From Lysobacterales bacterium (GTDB lineage: Bacteria > Pseudomonadota > Gammaproteobacteria > Xanthomonadales > Xanthomonadaceae), in contig JAGRJX010000052.1 in NCBI GenBank assembly GCA_020442545.1, forward strand, positions 1 through 48,511: a stretch of 48,511 nucleotides of DNA. The letters are read 5' to 3'. Shown one piece after another: positions 19,119-27,400 of the stretch. Each line of letters starts with the position of its first letter. Position 1 is the first letter of the stretch. Under the pieces are notes generated by a model. It ran no database searches. It saw nothing but the letters and a program-made list of their open reading frames with translations, and had not been told where the DNA came from. Made by a program: the position numbers and the translations under genes.

Positions 19119-19311
19119 GCTGTGCGCTCGCAATTCGTGCTGAAGAGTCTGGGGATGCTCTGAGCGACTCAACGTCGTCGCCATGATGCCTCAAAGGTTG
19201 GCCAGTCGTGCGGCGTGACGAAGCCAATGCTGGCCGCCCTGGCAAGACACGCGGTGCGGCTGGCGGGCCCTTGAGGCATTACCCGCCATTGCAAAACAGC
19301 AGCCAGTTGGG

Positions 19312-19429
19312 CCGTTCTCCCGCGTCCGATGCACTGCGCCGCCGACTTGCAGTACGGACGGACAGCCACGTCGACGCCACTTCGACTCGGACGACGGGAG
19401 AACGGTGGCGACGACGTTGAGTTGCTCAG
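19312..19429 (-). repeat. 118-nt inverted-repeat element, copy E1 (mreB leader)
   Basis: In plus coordinates an 11-bp perfect stem pairs CCGTTCTCCCG (19312-19322) with CGGGAGAACGG (19395-19405). With one unpaired base it continues through CGTCCGA/TCGGACG. The 118 nt align in register with 28440-28557: blocks GCGCCG at offset 24, CGACGCCACT at 60/61 and ACGACGGG at 79 are shared, while the arms differ in a compensated way. The region after the right arm also resembles the 32-bp repeat described downstream. It has no coding potential and lies in the probable 5' leader of the mreB operon. Confidence 0.6.
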
Positions 19430-19439
19430 ATCATTCCAT

Positions 19440-19468
19440 AGCGTACAGGCGTCTCGAAACAGCGGCAA
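19440..19468 (-). promoter_or_regulatory. Candidate promoter of the mreB operon
   Basis: On the minus strand, TTGCCG (19468-19463) and TACGCT (19445-19440) are spaced by 17 nt. If used, transcription would begin near 19433 and the leader to mreB would be about 315 nt and begin with element E1. The -10 fit is only fair. The rest of 19119-19665, including the space before the divergent kinase, shows no gene. Confidence 0.3.
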
Positions 19469-19665
19469 GCAAGCAATGGCGCGGGTTAGCGAGTTGTTAA
19501 GGCAACGCTGCAGGATTTCGTGATCGAGTCGCGATTCCAGCATGCCGCGCTCGTGGGAATCGACGCTGTGCATACGCGCCAATCGCCCTGCTGGGCGACA
19601 ACCGGTACCATGCACGGTCGGGCCGCCGCGGGCGGTCGCTGTCTGATCGTTACAGGGAATCCCAC

Positions 19666-20601
19666 ATGTCGGCGCTAATCTGCGGCTCGCTCGCCTTCGA
19701 CACCATCATGGTGTTCCAGGACCAGTTCAAGAACCACATCCTGCCCGACAAGGTACACATCCTGAACGTCGCTTTCCTGGTGCCGCGGATGCGCCGGGAA
19801 TTCGGCGGCTGCGCCGGGAACATTGCCTACAACCTCAAACTTCTGGGCGGAGATCCCGTCCCGATGGCAACCGTTGGACAGGATTTCGATACATATCGTG
19901 AGCATTTCGAGGCCTGCGAGATCCGTCTCGATCAGGTCAAGGTGCTGCCCGACCTGTACACCGCACAGGCCTTCATCACCACTGACCTCGACGACAACCA
20001 GATCACCGCCTTCCACCCGGGCGCGATGATGCGCTCCTACGAGAACCACGTGCGCGACGTCGAAGGCGTGAAGTTCGGCATCGTCAGTCCGGATGGCCGC
20101 GAAGCCATGCTGCAGAACGCCGTCGAGTTCGCCGAATGCGGGATTCCGTTTATCTTTGATCCCGGCCAGGCCATGCCGCTGTTCAATGGCGAGGAGTTCC
20201 GCGCCTTCATCGAGCAGGCCGACTACGTTACCGTGAACGATTACGAGTCCAGTCTGCTGCAGGAGCGCACCGGCTGGAGCGAAAAGGACATCGCCGAGCG
20301 AGTGCGTGCCTACATCATCACCCGCGGCCCCAAGGGCTCGCTGATCCACACCAGCAAGGGTTCGATCGAAGTTCCGGCCGCGAACGCGGTGCGCATCGTC
20401 GACCCCACCGGCTGCGGCGACGCCTACCGTGCCGGCCTGATCTACGGCCTGATGAACGACATGGATCTGGCCACCACCGGCCGCATCGCCTCATTGATGG
20501 GCGCGCTCAAGATCGAGCACCACGGCACGCAGAACCAGCGCTTTGACCACGACGAGTTCGCCGAGCAGTTCCGCCAGCAGTTCAGCTACGCGCTGCGCTG
20601 A
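19666..20601 (+). CDS. PfkB-family carbohydrate/adenosine kinase
   Basis: This is a ribokinase-family cytoplasmic kinase of 311 residues. The N-terminal substrate-lid sequence (MSALICGSLAFDTIMVF), FGGCAGNIAYNLKLLGG near 48-64 (PfkB signature 1) and the C-terminal DPTGCGDAYRAGL near 248-260 (signature 2 with catalytic Asp and anion hole) are all present. The sequence resembles the proteobacterial group annotated as adenosine kinase-like, but the substrate (adenosine, a sugar or another nucleoside) cannot be read from sequence. The start is supported by AGGGA about 8 nt upstream. It stands alone, divergent from mreB and convergent with the antiporter gene 13 nt away. Confidence 0.87.
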   Translation: MSALICGSLAFDTIMVFQDQFKNHILPDKVHILNVAFLVPRMRREFGGCAGNIAYNLKLLGGDPVPMATVGQDFDTYREHFEACEIRLDQVKVLPDLYTAQAFITTDLDDNQITAFHPGAMMRSYENHVRDVEGVKFGIVSPDGREAMLQNAVEFAECGIPFIFDPGQAMPLFNGEEFRAFIEQADYVTVNDYESSLLQERTGWSEKDIAERVRAYIITRGPKGSLIHTSKGSIEVPAANAVRIVDPTGCGDAYRAGLIYGLMNDMDLATTGRIASLMGALKIEHHGTQNQRFDHDEFAEQFRQQFSYALR

Positions 20602-20614
20602 CCCCGGCTGACAA

Positions 20615-22483
20615 TCACTCCGGCAGCTTTGGATCGGTTTCCGGCTCCGCTGCCGGCACCCTGGCGCCGGGCGATGTCGCCGGCTCGCGCCGGGTTGCGG
20701 GGTTGACCAGCGAGGTCAGCACCCAGCCGGGCTTGGGGTCGAGCCGGTCGAGGCCGGTGCCGATGCGCAGGCGACCCTTGTCGGTGGTCGCGAACAGCGG
20801 CAGCGGGCTGTCATCGTACTGGCCGAGGAACTTCTGGAAGTCGAATTCTTCGGTGATGCGGGTCTGCTTCAGCACCCAGCCTTCGTCCAGCCGCTCGTTG
20901 ATTTCGTCGTGCGTGATGTCTTCACCAAACAACCGCGGTGCCTGCAGCGGCTGTGAAAAGTCCTTTTTCCCCCTGCCCTGTTCGGCGCTGACGTTGCGCA
21001 GAAAATAGACACGCTCCTTGCCGAACTCCGGGCGGTAGCGCACGCAGGCCAGGGTGTTCAGTTCGCGGCGCGTGGACATGGCCAGCAGGCGGCCGATACC
21101 GATCAGGTCGAGATGACGGTCGGCGTGCTCGGACACCGGATCACCGTAGTAGCTGCGCAGCCCGGCCATGCGCGCCGCGCGGATACCGCCCCAGTCATCA
21201 TCCGCAACCAGCACGTCAAATCCCTGCTTGTGCAGCGATTCACCGACCAGGGTGCCGATCTGCGAAGCACCTACGATCAGCACGCCACGCGGATCGGGCT
21301 CGGCCACGCCCAGCCAGCGCGCCAGCGGTCGTGCCGTGGCGCTGTTGATGACCACGGTGCCGATGATCAGCAGGAAGGTCAGCGGCACCAGCGCGTCCGC
21401 GCCCTTCATCCCCTGCTCTTCCAGCTTCAGCGCGAACAGCGCGGAGACCGCGGCGGCAACGATGCCGCGTGGCGCGATCCATGCCAGCAGCGCGCGCTCT
21501 TTCCACTTCAGGTTGCTGCCCATGGTGCCGAACAGCACGGACAGCGGACGGATCACCAGCATGGCGGCGAGCAAAATCAGCCCGCCGGTCATCAGCAGCT
21601 GTGGCGTCGGCCAGTGCAGGCGCGCAGCGAGCACGATGAACAGCATCGAGATCAGCAGCGTCGACAGGTGTTCCTTGAAGTCGAGGATGTCCTCCATGTG
21701 CAGTGCGCGCTGGTTGGCCATGACCATGCCCATCACGGTGACGGCGAGCAGGCCGGATTCCTCGGCCAGCGCGTTGGACAGGGCAAAGGCCAGCAGCAGC
21801 ATGGCCAGCGTGGCGTAGTTCTGCAGGTATTCCGGGACCAGGTGACGGCGCAGTAGCCAGCTGAGCACGACGGCGACAGCCACGCCGATCACGCTGCCAT
21901 AAAGCACGGTGATGCCGAACACCATCACGCCGTGGTCGCCATGGCCCAGCGCGATGGCTTCGAACACCAGCACGGCGAGCAGCGCGCCGATCGGGTCGAT
22001 GATGATGCCCTCCCAGCGCAGTACGTTGGCGATGCGCGCATTGGGCCGCACGCTGCGCAGCATCGGCACGATCACGGTCGGTCCGGTAACGCAGGTCAAA
22101 GCGCCGAACAGCAGTGCCAGGGACCAGCCCAGCCCGCCGATGTAGTGCGCGGCGGCAGCCAGTCCAAAAAAGGCGATGGCCGCACCCAGGCTGACCAGGT
22201 TGAGGATCGCCGGGCCGAGGCCACGGATCTCGGAGAAACGCAGCGTCAGGCTGCCCTCGAACAGGATCACAGCAACGCCCAGCGACACAAACGGGAACAG
22301 CAGATCACCCAGCGCGGCGTCGGGATGGAACGCCCAATCCGGCGCCAGCCAGCGCATCACCGGCCCCAGCACAATGCCGGACAGCAGCAGGAACAGGATC
22401 GCCGGCAGCTTCACCCGCCAGGCAATCCACTGGCAAAGGAATCCGAGCAGCAGCAGCAGGGCGATCAGCAGGCTTCCGGTCAT
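20615..22483 (-). CDS. CPA-family cation:proton antiporter with cytoplasmic nucleotide-binding-like domain
   Basis: This is a monovalent cation/proton antiporter of the inner membrane. Residues 1 to about 390 hold around 12 hydrophobic segments with the typical ALLFGALTCVTGPTVIVPMLRS near 123-144 and WEGIIIDPIGALLAVLVFEA near 157-176 (the ion-binding Asp lies in IDPIGA). A soluble region follows, starting GVLIVGASQIGTLVGESLHKQG near 397, a Rossmann TrkA-N/RCK-like unit that may sense nucleotides. The last 150 residues look like a second regulatory region ending in a Pro/Glu-rich tail. At 622 residues it is longer than simple NhaP proteins. Na+ versus K+ specificity is not readable. Confidence 0.9.
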   Translation of the reverse strand: MTGSLLIALLLLLGFLCQWIAWRVKLPAILFLLLSGIVLGPVMRWLAPDWAFHPDAALGDLLFPFVSLGVAVILFEGSLTLRFSEIRGLGPAILNLVSLGAAIAFFGLAAAAHYIGGLGWSLALLFGALTCVTGPTVIVPMLRSVRPNARIANVLRWEGIIIDPIGALLAVLVFEAIALGHGDHGVMVFGITVLYGSVIGVAVAVVLSWLLRRHLVPEYLQNYATLAMLLLAFALSNALAEESGLLAVTVMGMVMANQRALHMEDILDFKEHLSTLLISMLFIVLAARLHWPTPQLLMTGGLILLAAMLVIRPLSVLFGTMGSNLKWKERALLAWIAPRGIVAAAVSALFALKLEEQGMKGADALVPLTFLLIIGTVVINSATARPLARWLGVAEPDPRGVLIVGASQIGTLVGESLHKQGFDVLVADDDWGGIRAARMAGLRSYYGDPVSEHADRHLDLIGIGRLLAMSTRRELNTLACVRYRPEFGKERVYFLRNVSAEQGRGKKDFSQPLQAPRLFGEDITHDEINERLDEGWVLKQTRITEEFDFQKFLGQYDDSPLPLFATTDKGRLRIGTGLDRLDPKPGWVLTSLVNPATRREPATSPGARVPAAEPETDPKLPE

Positions 22484-22569
22484 GGGCAGTCAGTCATCCA
22501 TACGATGTTGAGCGCGCATGATGCGCAATCGTGCCGGCGGGCGCGAGTCGGCGCGGACAAGTTGATGGC

Positions 22570-22974
22570 TCAGCCACCAATGACCTTGCGCGGCAGGCCG
22601 TCGTTGTCCAGCTTCACCCAGTCGACGTGGTGGTCCCAGAACACGTGAGCCTGCGGTGCACGGTCCAGCGGGCCGTCGAAATTGGCGACAACAACATGCA
22701 GCTCGCCCGCCCAGCGCTGCGAGCGGAACAGCAGGGTGCTGCCGCAACGCGAACAGAAGCCGCGCTCGGCGCCGGGACTGGATCCAAACCAGGTCAGCCG
22801 GCTGTCCGGATCAGCAATGCGGCATTGCTCACCCTCGAAGCCGGCCCAGGTGACGAAGGCCGCGCCATGCGCGCATCGGCACATCGTGCAATGACAGTGC
22901 GCCACCCACTTTGTAGGCAACGTGGCTTCGATGCGAACCGCGCCGCACAGGCAGTTTGCTGTCGCGATGCTCAC
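22570..22974 (-). CDS. GFA (glutathione-dependent formaldehyde-activating/CENP-V) family zinc protein
   Basis: This 134-residue protein of the Mss4-like GFA fold has zinc-ligand patterns NCLCGAVRIEA near 8-18, HCHCTMCRCAHGA near 31-43 and FCSRCGSTLLF near 75-85. Family members are annotated after the Paracoccus Gfa enzyme, but most have no proven activity, so a formaldehyde role is not established. I chose GTG at 22974, which overlaps the acyltransferase stop as GTGA. Longer in-frame starts run backwards through that gene and are unlikely. It is the third gene of a small minus-strand operon with two acyltransferases. Confidence 0.85.
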   Translation of the reverse strand: MSIATANCLCGAVRIEATLPTKWVAHCHCTMCRCAHGAAFVTWAGFEGEQCRIADPDSRLTWFGSSPGAERGFCSRCGSTLLFRSQRWAGELHVVVANFDGPLDRAPQAHVFWDHHVDWVKLDNDGLPRKVIGG

Positions 22975-23582
22975 GACGTGGCTCCAGTGGTCGCGGCTCT
23001 GGCGTGCTTGCCCTGCCACTGCGAGTAGATCTCGCGGAGCTGCTGCATGTCCGTGCCGATGTCTTCGCTGGGCATGAACAGCGGACCGATGCCGACGGTC
23101 TTTTCCGGGTAGTGGAAGAAGGCACACAGGATCGGCACCTGCGCCTGCCGCGCGATGCGCCAGAAGCCGCTCTTCCAGCGATCAACCGCACTGCGCGTGC
23201 CTTCGGGCGTGATCACCAGCCACAGCTTGTCGGCTTGCGCAAAGCGCTGCGCCACCGTCTCCACCAGGCCTCCCGGCGCATTGCGATCAACCGGAATCCC
23301 GCCGATACGGCGAAGGAACCAGCCCAGCGGCCCCCAGAACAGCGAGCGCTTGGCCAGGAACTCCACGCGCAGATCCAGCGCCCATTTCGCCAGCAGGCCC
23401 CAGATGAAGTCCCAGTTCGAGGTGTGCGGCGCGATGATGAACATCAGTTTCTTCTGATCCGGCAGCTCACCGGCGACCTTCCAGCCGCAAAGGCGCAGCA
23501 GGCTACGACCCAGCCAGCGGGTGAAGCGGCCATGCACGCGCGGCGTGGACGGTGGTAGCGGCAAGGCGGTGCGATCCGTCAT
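22971..23582 (-). CDS. PlsC-like lysophospholipid/glycerol acyltransferase (copy 2)
   Basis: This is an LPLAT-family acyltransferase of 203 residues. Motif I is IIAPHTSNWDFIWG near 49-62 (HX4D catalytic pair), the middle motif is GGIPVDRNAPGG near 93-104, and motif III is VITPEGTRSAVDRWKSGF near 122-139. No clear membrane span is seen apart from a short hydrophobic helix near residue 25-35. It overlaps the upstream paralogue by four bases (ATGA) and the downstream GFA gene by four bases. The two acyltransferases share organisation throughout, which suggests a tandem duplication. The acyl acceptor is unknown. Confidence 0.87.
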   Translation of the reverse strand: MTDRTALPLPPSTPRVHGRFTRWLGRSLLRLCGWKVAGELPDQKKLMFIIAPHTSNWDFIWGLLAKWALDLRVEFLAKRSLFWGPLGWFLRRIGGIPVDRNAPGGLVETVAQRFAQADKLWLVITPEGTRSAVDRWKSGFWRIARQAQVPILCAFFHYPEKTVGIGPLFMPSEDIGTDMQQLREIYSQWQGKHARAATTGATS

Positions 23583-24262
23583 TCGACGACTTCCTTGATT
23601 GCTTCCGACGCAACCTGCGTCGCGGAACCGGGAGCGCTTCCACGACCCAGCTTGCGCCAGCCATCGTTACGCGGGTTGGCACCCGGGTACTGCGCGTAGT
23701 GGGCGTACAGGCGCAGCAGGTCGGCGTCGCGGTCTTCGGTCATTCGCACGGTGGGCCCGACACAGATGCGCTTGTTCGCGTAGTCGAAGGCCGCGCACAT
23801 CACCGGCACGTCCGCACCACGGGCGATGTGCCAGAAGCCCGACTTCCACTTCGGCACCGCCTTTCGTGTGCCCTCCGGCGCCAGCAGGAACCACAGGCGT
23901 TCGTGGTTGCGCAGCAACGAGGAGGCTTCACCGACCATGCCGTGGGCCCGGCTGCGATCCACCGGTCGCACACCGAGCCAGCGCAGCAGCGGTCCCAGCG
24001 GCCAGCGGAACAGCTCGGCCTTGGCGATGATGCAGACATCCAGACCCAGCGCGAGCTTGCCGATCAGTCCCCACGCGCCGTCCCACCAGCTGGTATGCGG
24101 CGCGGCGATGATCAGCAGATTCGGGTGATCCGGAAACTCACCCTCGATGCGCCAACCAGCGAGTCGAAGACAGAAGCGGCCAAAGGCGCGGGCAAAGCCA
24201 CCGTGCTTGCGTGGCGCGCAGTCGGGTAAGGCGGCGAGAAAGGGGTAGCGCGAATCCTGCAT
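23579..24262 (-). CDS. PlsC-like lysophospholipid/glycerol acyltransferase (copy 1)
   Basis: This is a paralogue of the following gene, 227 residues long. Motif I is IAAPHTSWWDGAWG near 53-66 (HX4D), GVRPVDRSRAHG is near 97-108 and motif III is LAPEGTRKAVPKWKSGF near 126-142. The shared SGFWHIARGADVPVMCAAFDYANKRI block matches SGFWRIARQAQVPILCAFFHY in the neighbour. The C terminus of about 50 residues is less similar. The ATG at 24262 lies 10 nt from the first arm of a 92-bp palindromic repeat, so that element occupies its promoter region. The probable role is membrane lipid remodelling; the substrate is not readable. Confidence 0.87.
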   Translation of the reverse strand: MQDSRYPFLAALPDCAPRKHGGFARAFGRFCLRLAGWRIEGEFPDHPNLLIIAAPHTSWWDGAWGLIGKLALGLDVCIIAKAELFRWPLGPLLRWLGVRPVDRSRAHGMVGEASSLLRNHERLWFLLAPEGTRKAVPKWKSGFWHIARGADVPVMCAAFDYANKRICVGPTVRMTEDRDADLLRLYAHYAQYPGANPRNDGWRKLGRGSAPGSATQVASEAIKEVVE

Positions 24263-24271
24263 TCGGCCATT

Positions 24272-24363
24272 CTAGGGCAAGGCTGAACAACTATCCGCCA
24301 CCGGCATGACTCTCAATCAGGCGTGCGGTGACGGTGGTGGATACTGGCTCAGCGTTGCCCTGG
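24272..24363. repeat. 92-bp palindromic (MITE-like) element with 32-bp imperfect inverted ends
   Basis: The left arm 24272-24303 is the reverse complement of the right arm 24332-24363 with 6 mismatches in 32, separated by 28 nt. Right-arm blocks include ATACTGGCTCAGCGTTGCCC; the left arm reads GGGCAAGGCTGAACAACTAT. The same 32-bp unit recurs at 28537-28568. The element fills most of the gap between the first acyltransferase and the delta-60 repeat gene. No coding potential or T-run is seen. Confidence 0.65.
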
Positions 24364-24400
24364 TTGCAGGGCCCGGATTCGTCAGCCCGCCGGCAGCCCA

Positions 24401-27400
24401 CTACTCAAAGCCATCGGCGAAGAGGCTGGCATCCAGATACGTCAGTCGGACCGATTCGATCAGCGCCGCTGTCCCGGAGAGATAGCCGGTGCCGATGCTG
24501 TAGCCGCGTGCACGCAGCCACAGGTTCTGATTGCGTGGCAGGCTCTGGCCGGTCAGCTGCCAGCCGTCGGCTACGCGTTCGCCGGGACCCAGCGACGTCC
24601 AGGTCTGGCCATCGCTCGATTGTTCGAACCAGACCTCGAATAATCGGGGCGCACTGCCGCCGCGCTGCCAGTGGATGCTGCCATCCAGGGTTGCATCGAG
24701 TGTCTGCAATGCTGCATCGGGCGTATCGAGCCTGGCCAGCATCTGTTGGGTCCTGTCATTGATGCGCGTGAAATTTCCGCTGACCAGGACCTTGCCATCC
24801 GCTTGTTGACTGAGGTGCACCATCGCGCTGGTGTCCAGGTCGGTGGTGAAATCAAAGTCGGCATCCAGGCTGCCGTCGGTATTGAATCGCGCGATGTCGG
24901 CACGCGGCTGTCCACGAATGGTATTGAACCTGCCAGCCACCATGGCGCGGCCTTCGGCGTCCAGCGAAACCGAGGTAACCCAGTCGTCAGCGCCATCACC
25001 ACTGCCGCCCGCATTGAAGCTGGCGTCGACGCTGCCATTCGTGTTCAGGCGGGCCAGGTTCAGGAACTGGGAATTTGCCTGACCAAAGTCGCCGCCAACG
25101 ACCAGCTTGCCGTCGGCTTGTTGGGCCATGCCATAGACGCGGCTGTTGGCGCCAAGAACACCACTGAGCGACAGTGTCGTGTCTGTGCTGCCATCCGGAT
25201 TCAAACGCAGGATGGCGCCGTAGCCACTGGCCAGCAATTTGCCGTCCGGCGCCTTGGCCATGGCGTCGACCGTGTTGCCAGCACCGCTGAAAGCGACGCC
25301 GGGGTCGAAGCTGGTATCGGCGCTACCGTCGGCATTGAGCAGGGCGAGGCGATGCCGCGTCGCTCCACCGATCTGGCTGAAGCCACCAGATACCATGAGT
25401 TTGCCATCCGACCAGGGGAGCACCTTTTCTACGGGGCCATCCGCGTTGGCGACGAAACTCAGGTCGGGGCTGCCGTCGGCATTGAGGCGGGCGAGGTAGC
25501 TCAGCGCCTGACCATTGATCTCGGTGAAACTGCCACCGACGATCCAGCGACCATCGGGTAGCGGGATGATCGCCAGCACTCTGGGAAAACCCTCAAAGGG
25601 AGGATTGCCGTCTGCAACGAAGCCGGAATCGATGCGGCCGGTTTCGTCGAGAAGGGCCAGCTTGCGTCGCGGACTGTCGGCAAGGACGGGAAACTGGCCG
25701 CCCACCAGCACTTTTCCGTCCGGTCGCGAGGTCAGGCTCTGAACGTAGTAGGACTCGCCCTGGTAATGCCCGGCGTTGACGAATTCGTCGAGGCGACCCT
25801 GCGGATTCAGCAGGGCGAGGCGGTCGCGCAGTCGTCCGCCGATGCGCGCGAACTGCCCTCCCGCCACCACCTTGCCATCGTCACGCACGGCGAGCGCGCC
25901 CACGATGCCGTCTGCCTCGGGATCGAACCCGCCATCCAGACTCCCGTCCAGGCGCAGGCGGGCGATGTGATGGCGTGGTTGTCCGGCGATGCTGGAAAAC
26001 GCGCCCCCGAGCAGAATGCGACCGTCAGGCTGCATCAGCAGGCTATCGATCGCAGCGTCGGCATCGGGATCGAAACCGGCATCAAGGCTGCCGTCGCGGT
26101 TGAGGCGGGCGATGCGATGGCGCACCTGGCCGTCGACGCTCATGAAGCCACCGGCCAGCAGTAGCTTGCCGTCTGGCTGCAGCACCAGACTGCCGATCCA
26201 GTCGTCGGCGCCGGGGTCGAAGCTGCTGTCGAGGCTACCGTCGGGATGCAGGCGTGCGAGATGGGATCGGTTCTGGCTTTCGACCGAGCTGAACCAGCCG
26301 CCCAGCAGGATCCGGTCATCCGTTTGTACGGCGACGCTCAGCACTTCGTTGTCGACCGTCGGGACGAAGGCGCCGTCAAGGCTGCCGTCTGCATTCAGGC
26401 GTGCCAGGTATTGCTGCGGCTGGCCAGTGATTTCTGTGAACGCGCCGCCGATCAGCAGCTTGCCGTCGGTTTGCACGACGATGCTGTTCACGGCCTGGTT
26501 GGGCGCTGGGTCGAAGGCGAGGTCCAGACTGCCGTCCGGGTTCAGGCGTGCGAGGTGCTGGCGGACTTGACCGGCGATTTCGGTGAAGTCACCACCTACC
26601 AGCAGTTTGCCGTCGTCCTGAACGACCAGGCTTCGCACTTCGCCATTGGCGACGGGGTCGAAGGTCGCATCCAGGCTGAAATCGGGGTTAATGCGGGCGA
26701 TGAAGTCGCGCGGCTCGCCGAGCACTTCGGTGAAGTCGCCACCCACGACGGTTGCCCCATCGGCCTGCACGGCGAGGGCCAGCGTCTCGGCATTGCTGCC
26801 AAAGGTGAAGCTGTCGAGTGTCCCGTCGCTGTTGAAGCGGGCGATGCGGTTGCGTGTTCGATGTCCGGCGACGGTGAAGTCGCCGCCAATCACGACCTTG
26901 CCATCGGCCTGCACGACCAGGCCAAAAACCTGGGCATTTGCGTCGGGATCGAAGTACGGATCGACGCTGCCGTCGGTGCCAAGTCGTGCGACGCGGTTGC
27001 GCGACTTCCCGCCGACGAAAAGGAAGTCCCCGCCCAGCAGGATTTGTCCGTCGGGCTGCAGGGCCATGGTCGATATGACCCAGTCGGTGTCGACGTCGAA
27101 ACCGCCGTCAATGCTGCCGTTCGCATTGAGTCTGACGAGATTGCGTTGGCTCTGCCCATTGACCATGGAAAACTTGCCGCCGGCCAGGATCCTGCCGTCG
27201 GCTTGCACCAGCACCTTGTTGACCACGACGGAGAGCTCCGGAAAGGCGAGGCTTGGGCTAAAGGTGTTGTCCAGGCTGCCGTCCATGTTCAGCCGGGCAA
27301 GGTACGGTTGCGATTGTCCGTGGATTTGCAGGAAGCCGCCGCCGACCACGACCTTGCCGTCAGTCTGCACAGCCACCGTCTGTGCACCTGGGGAAGCGCC

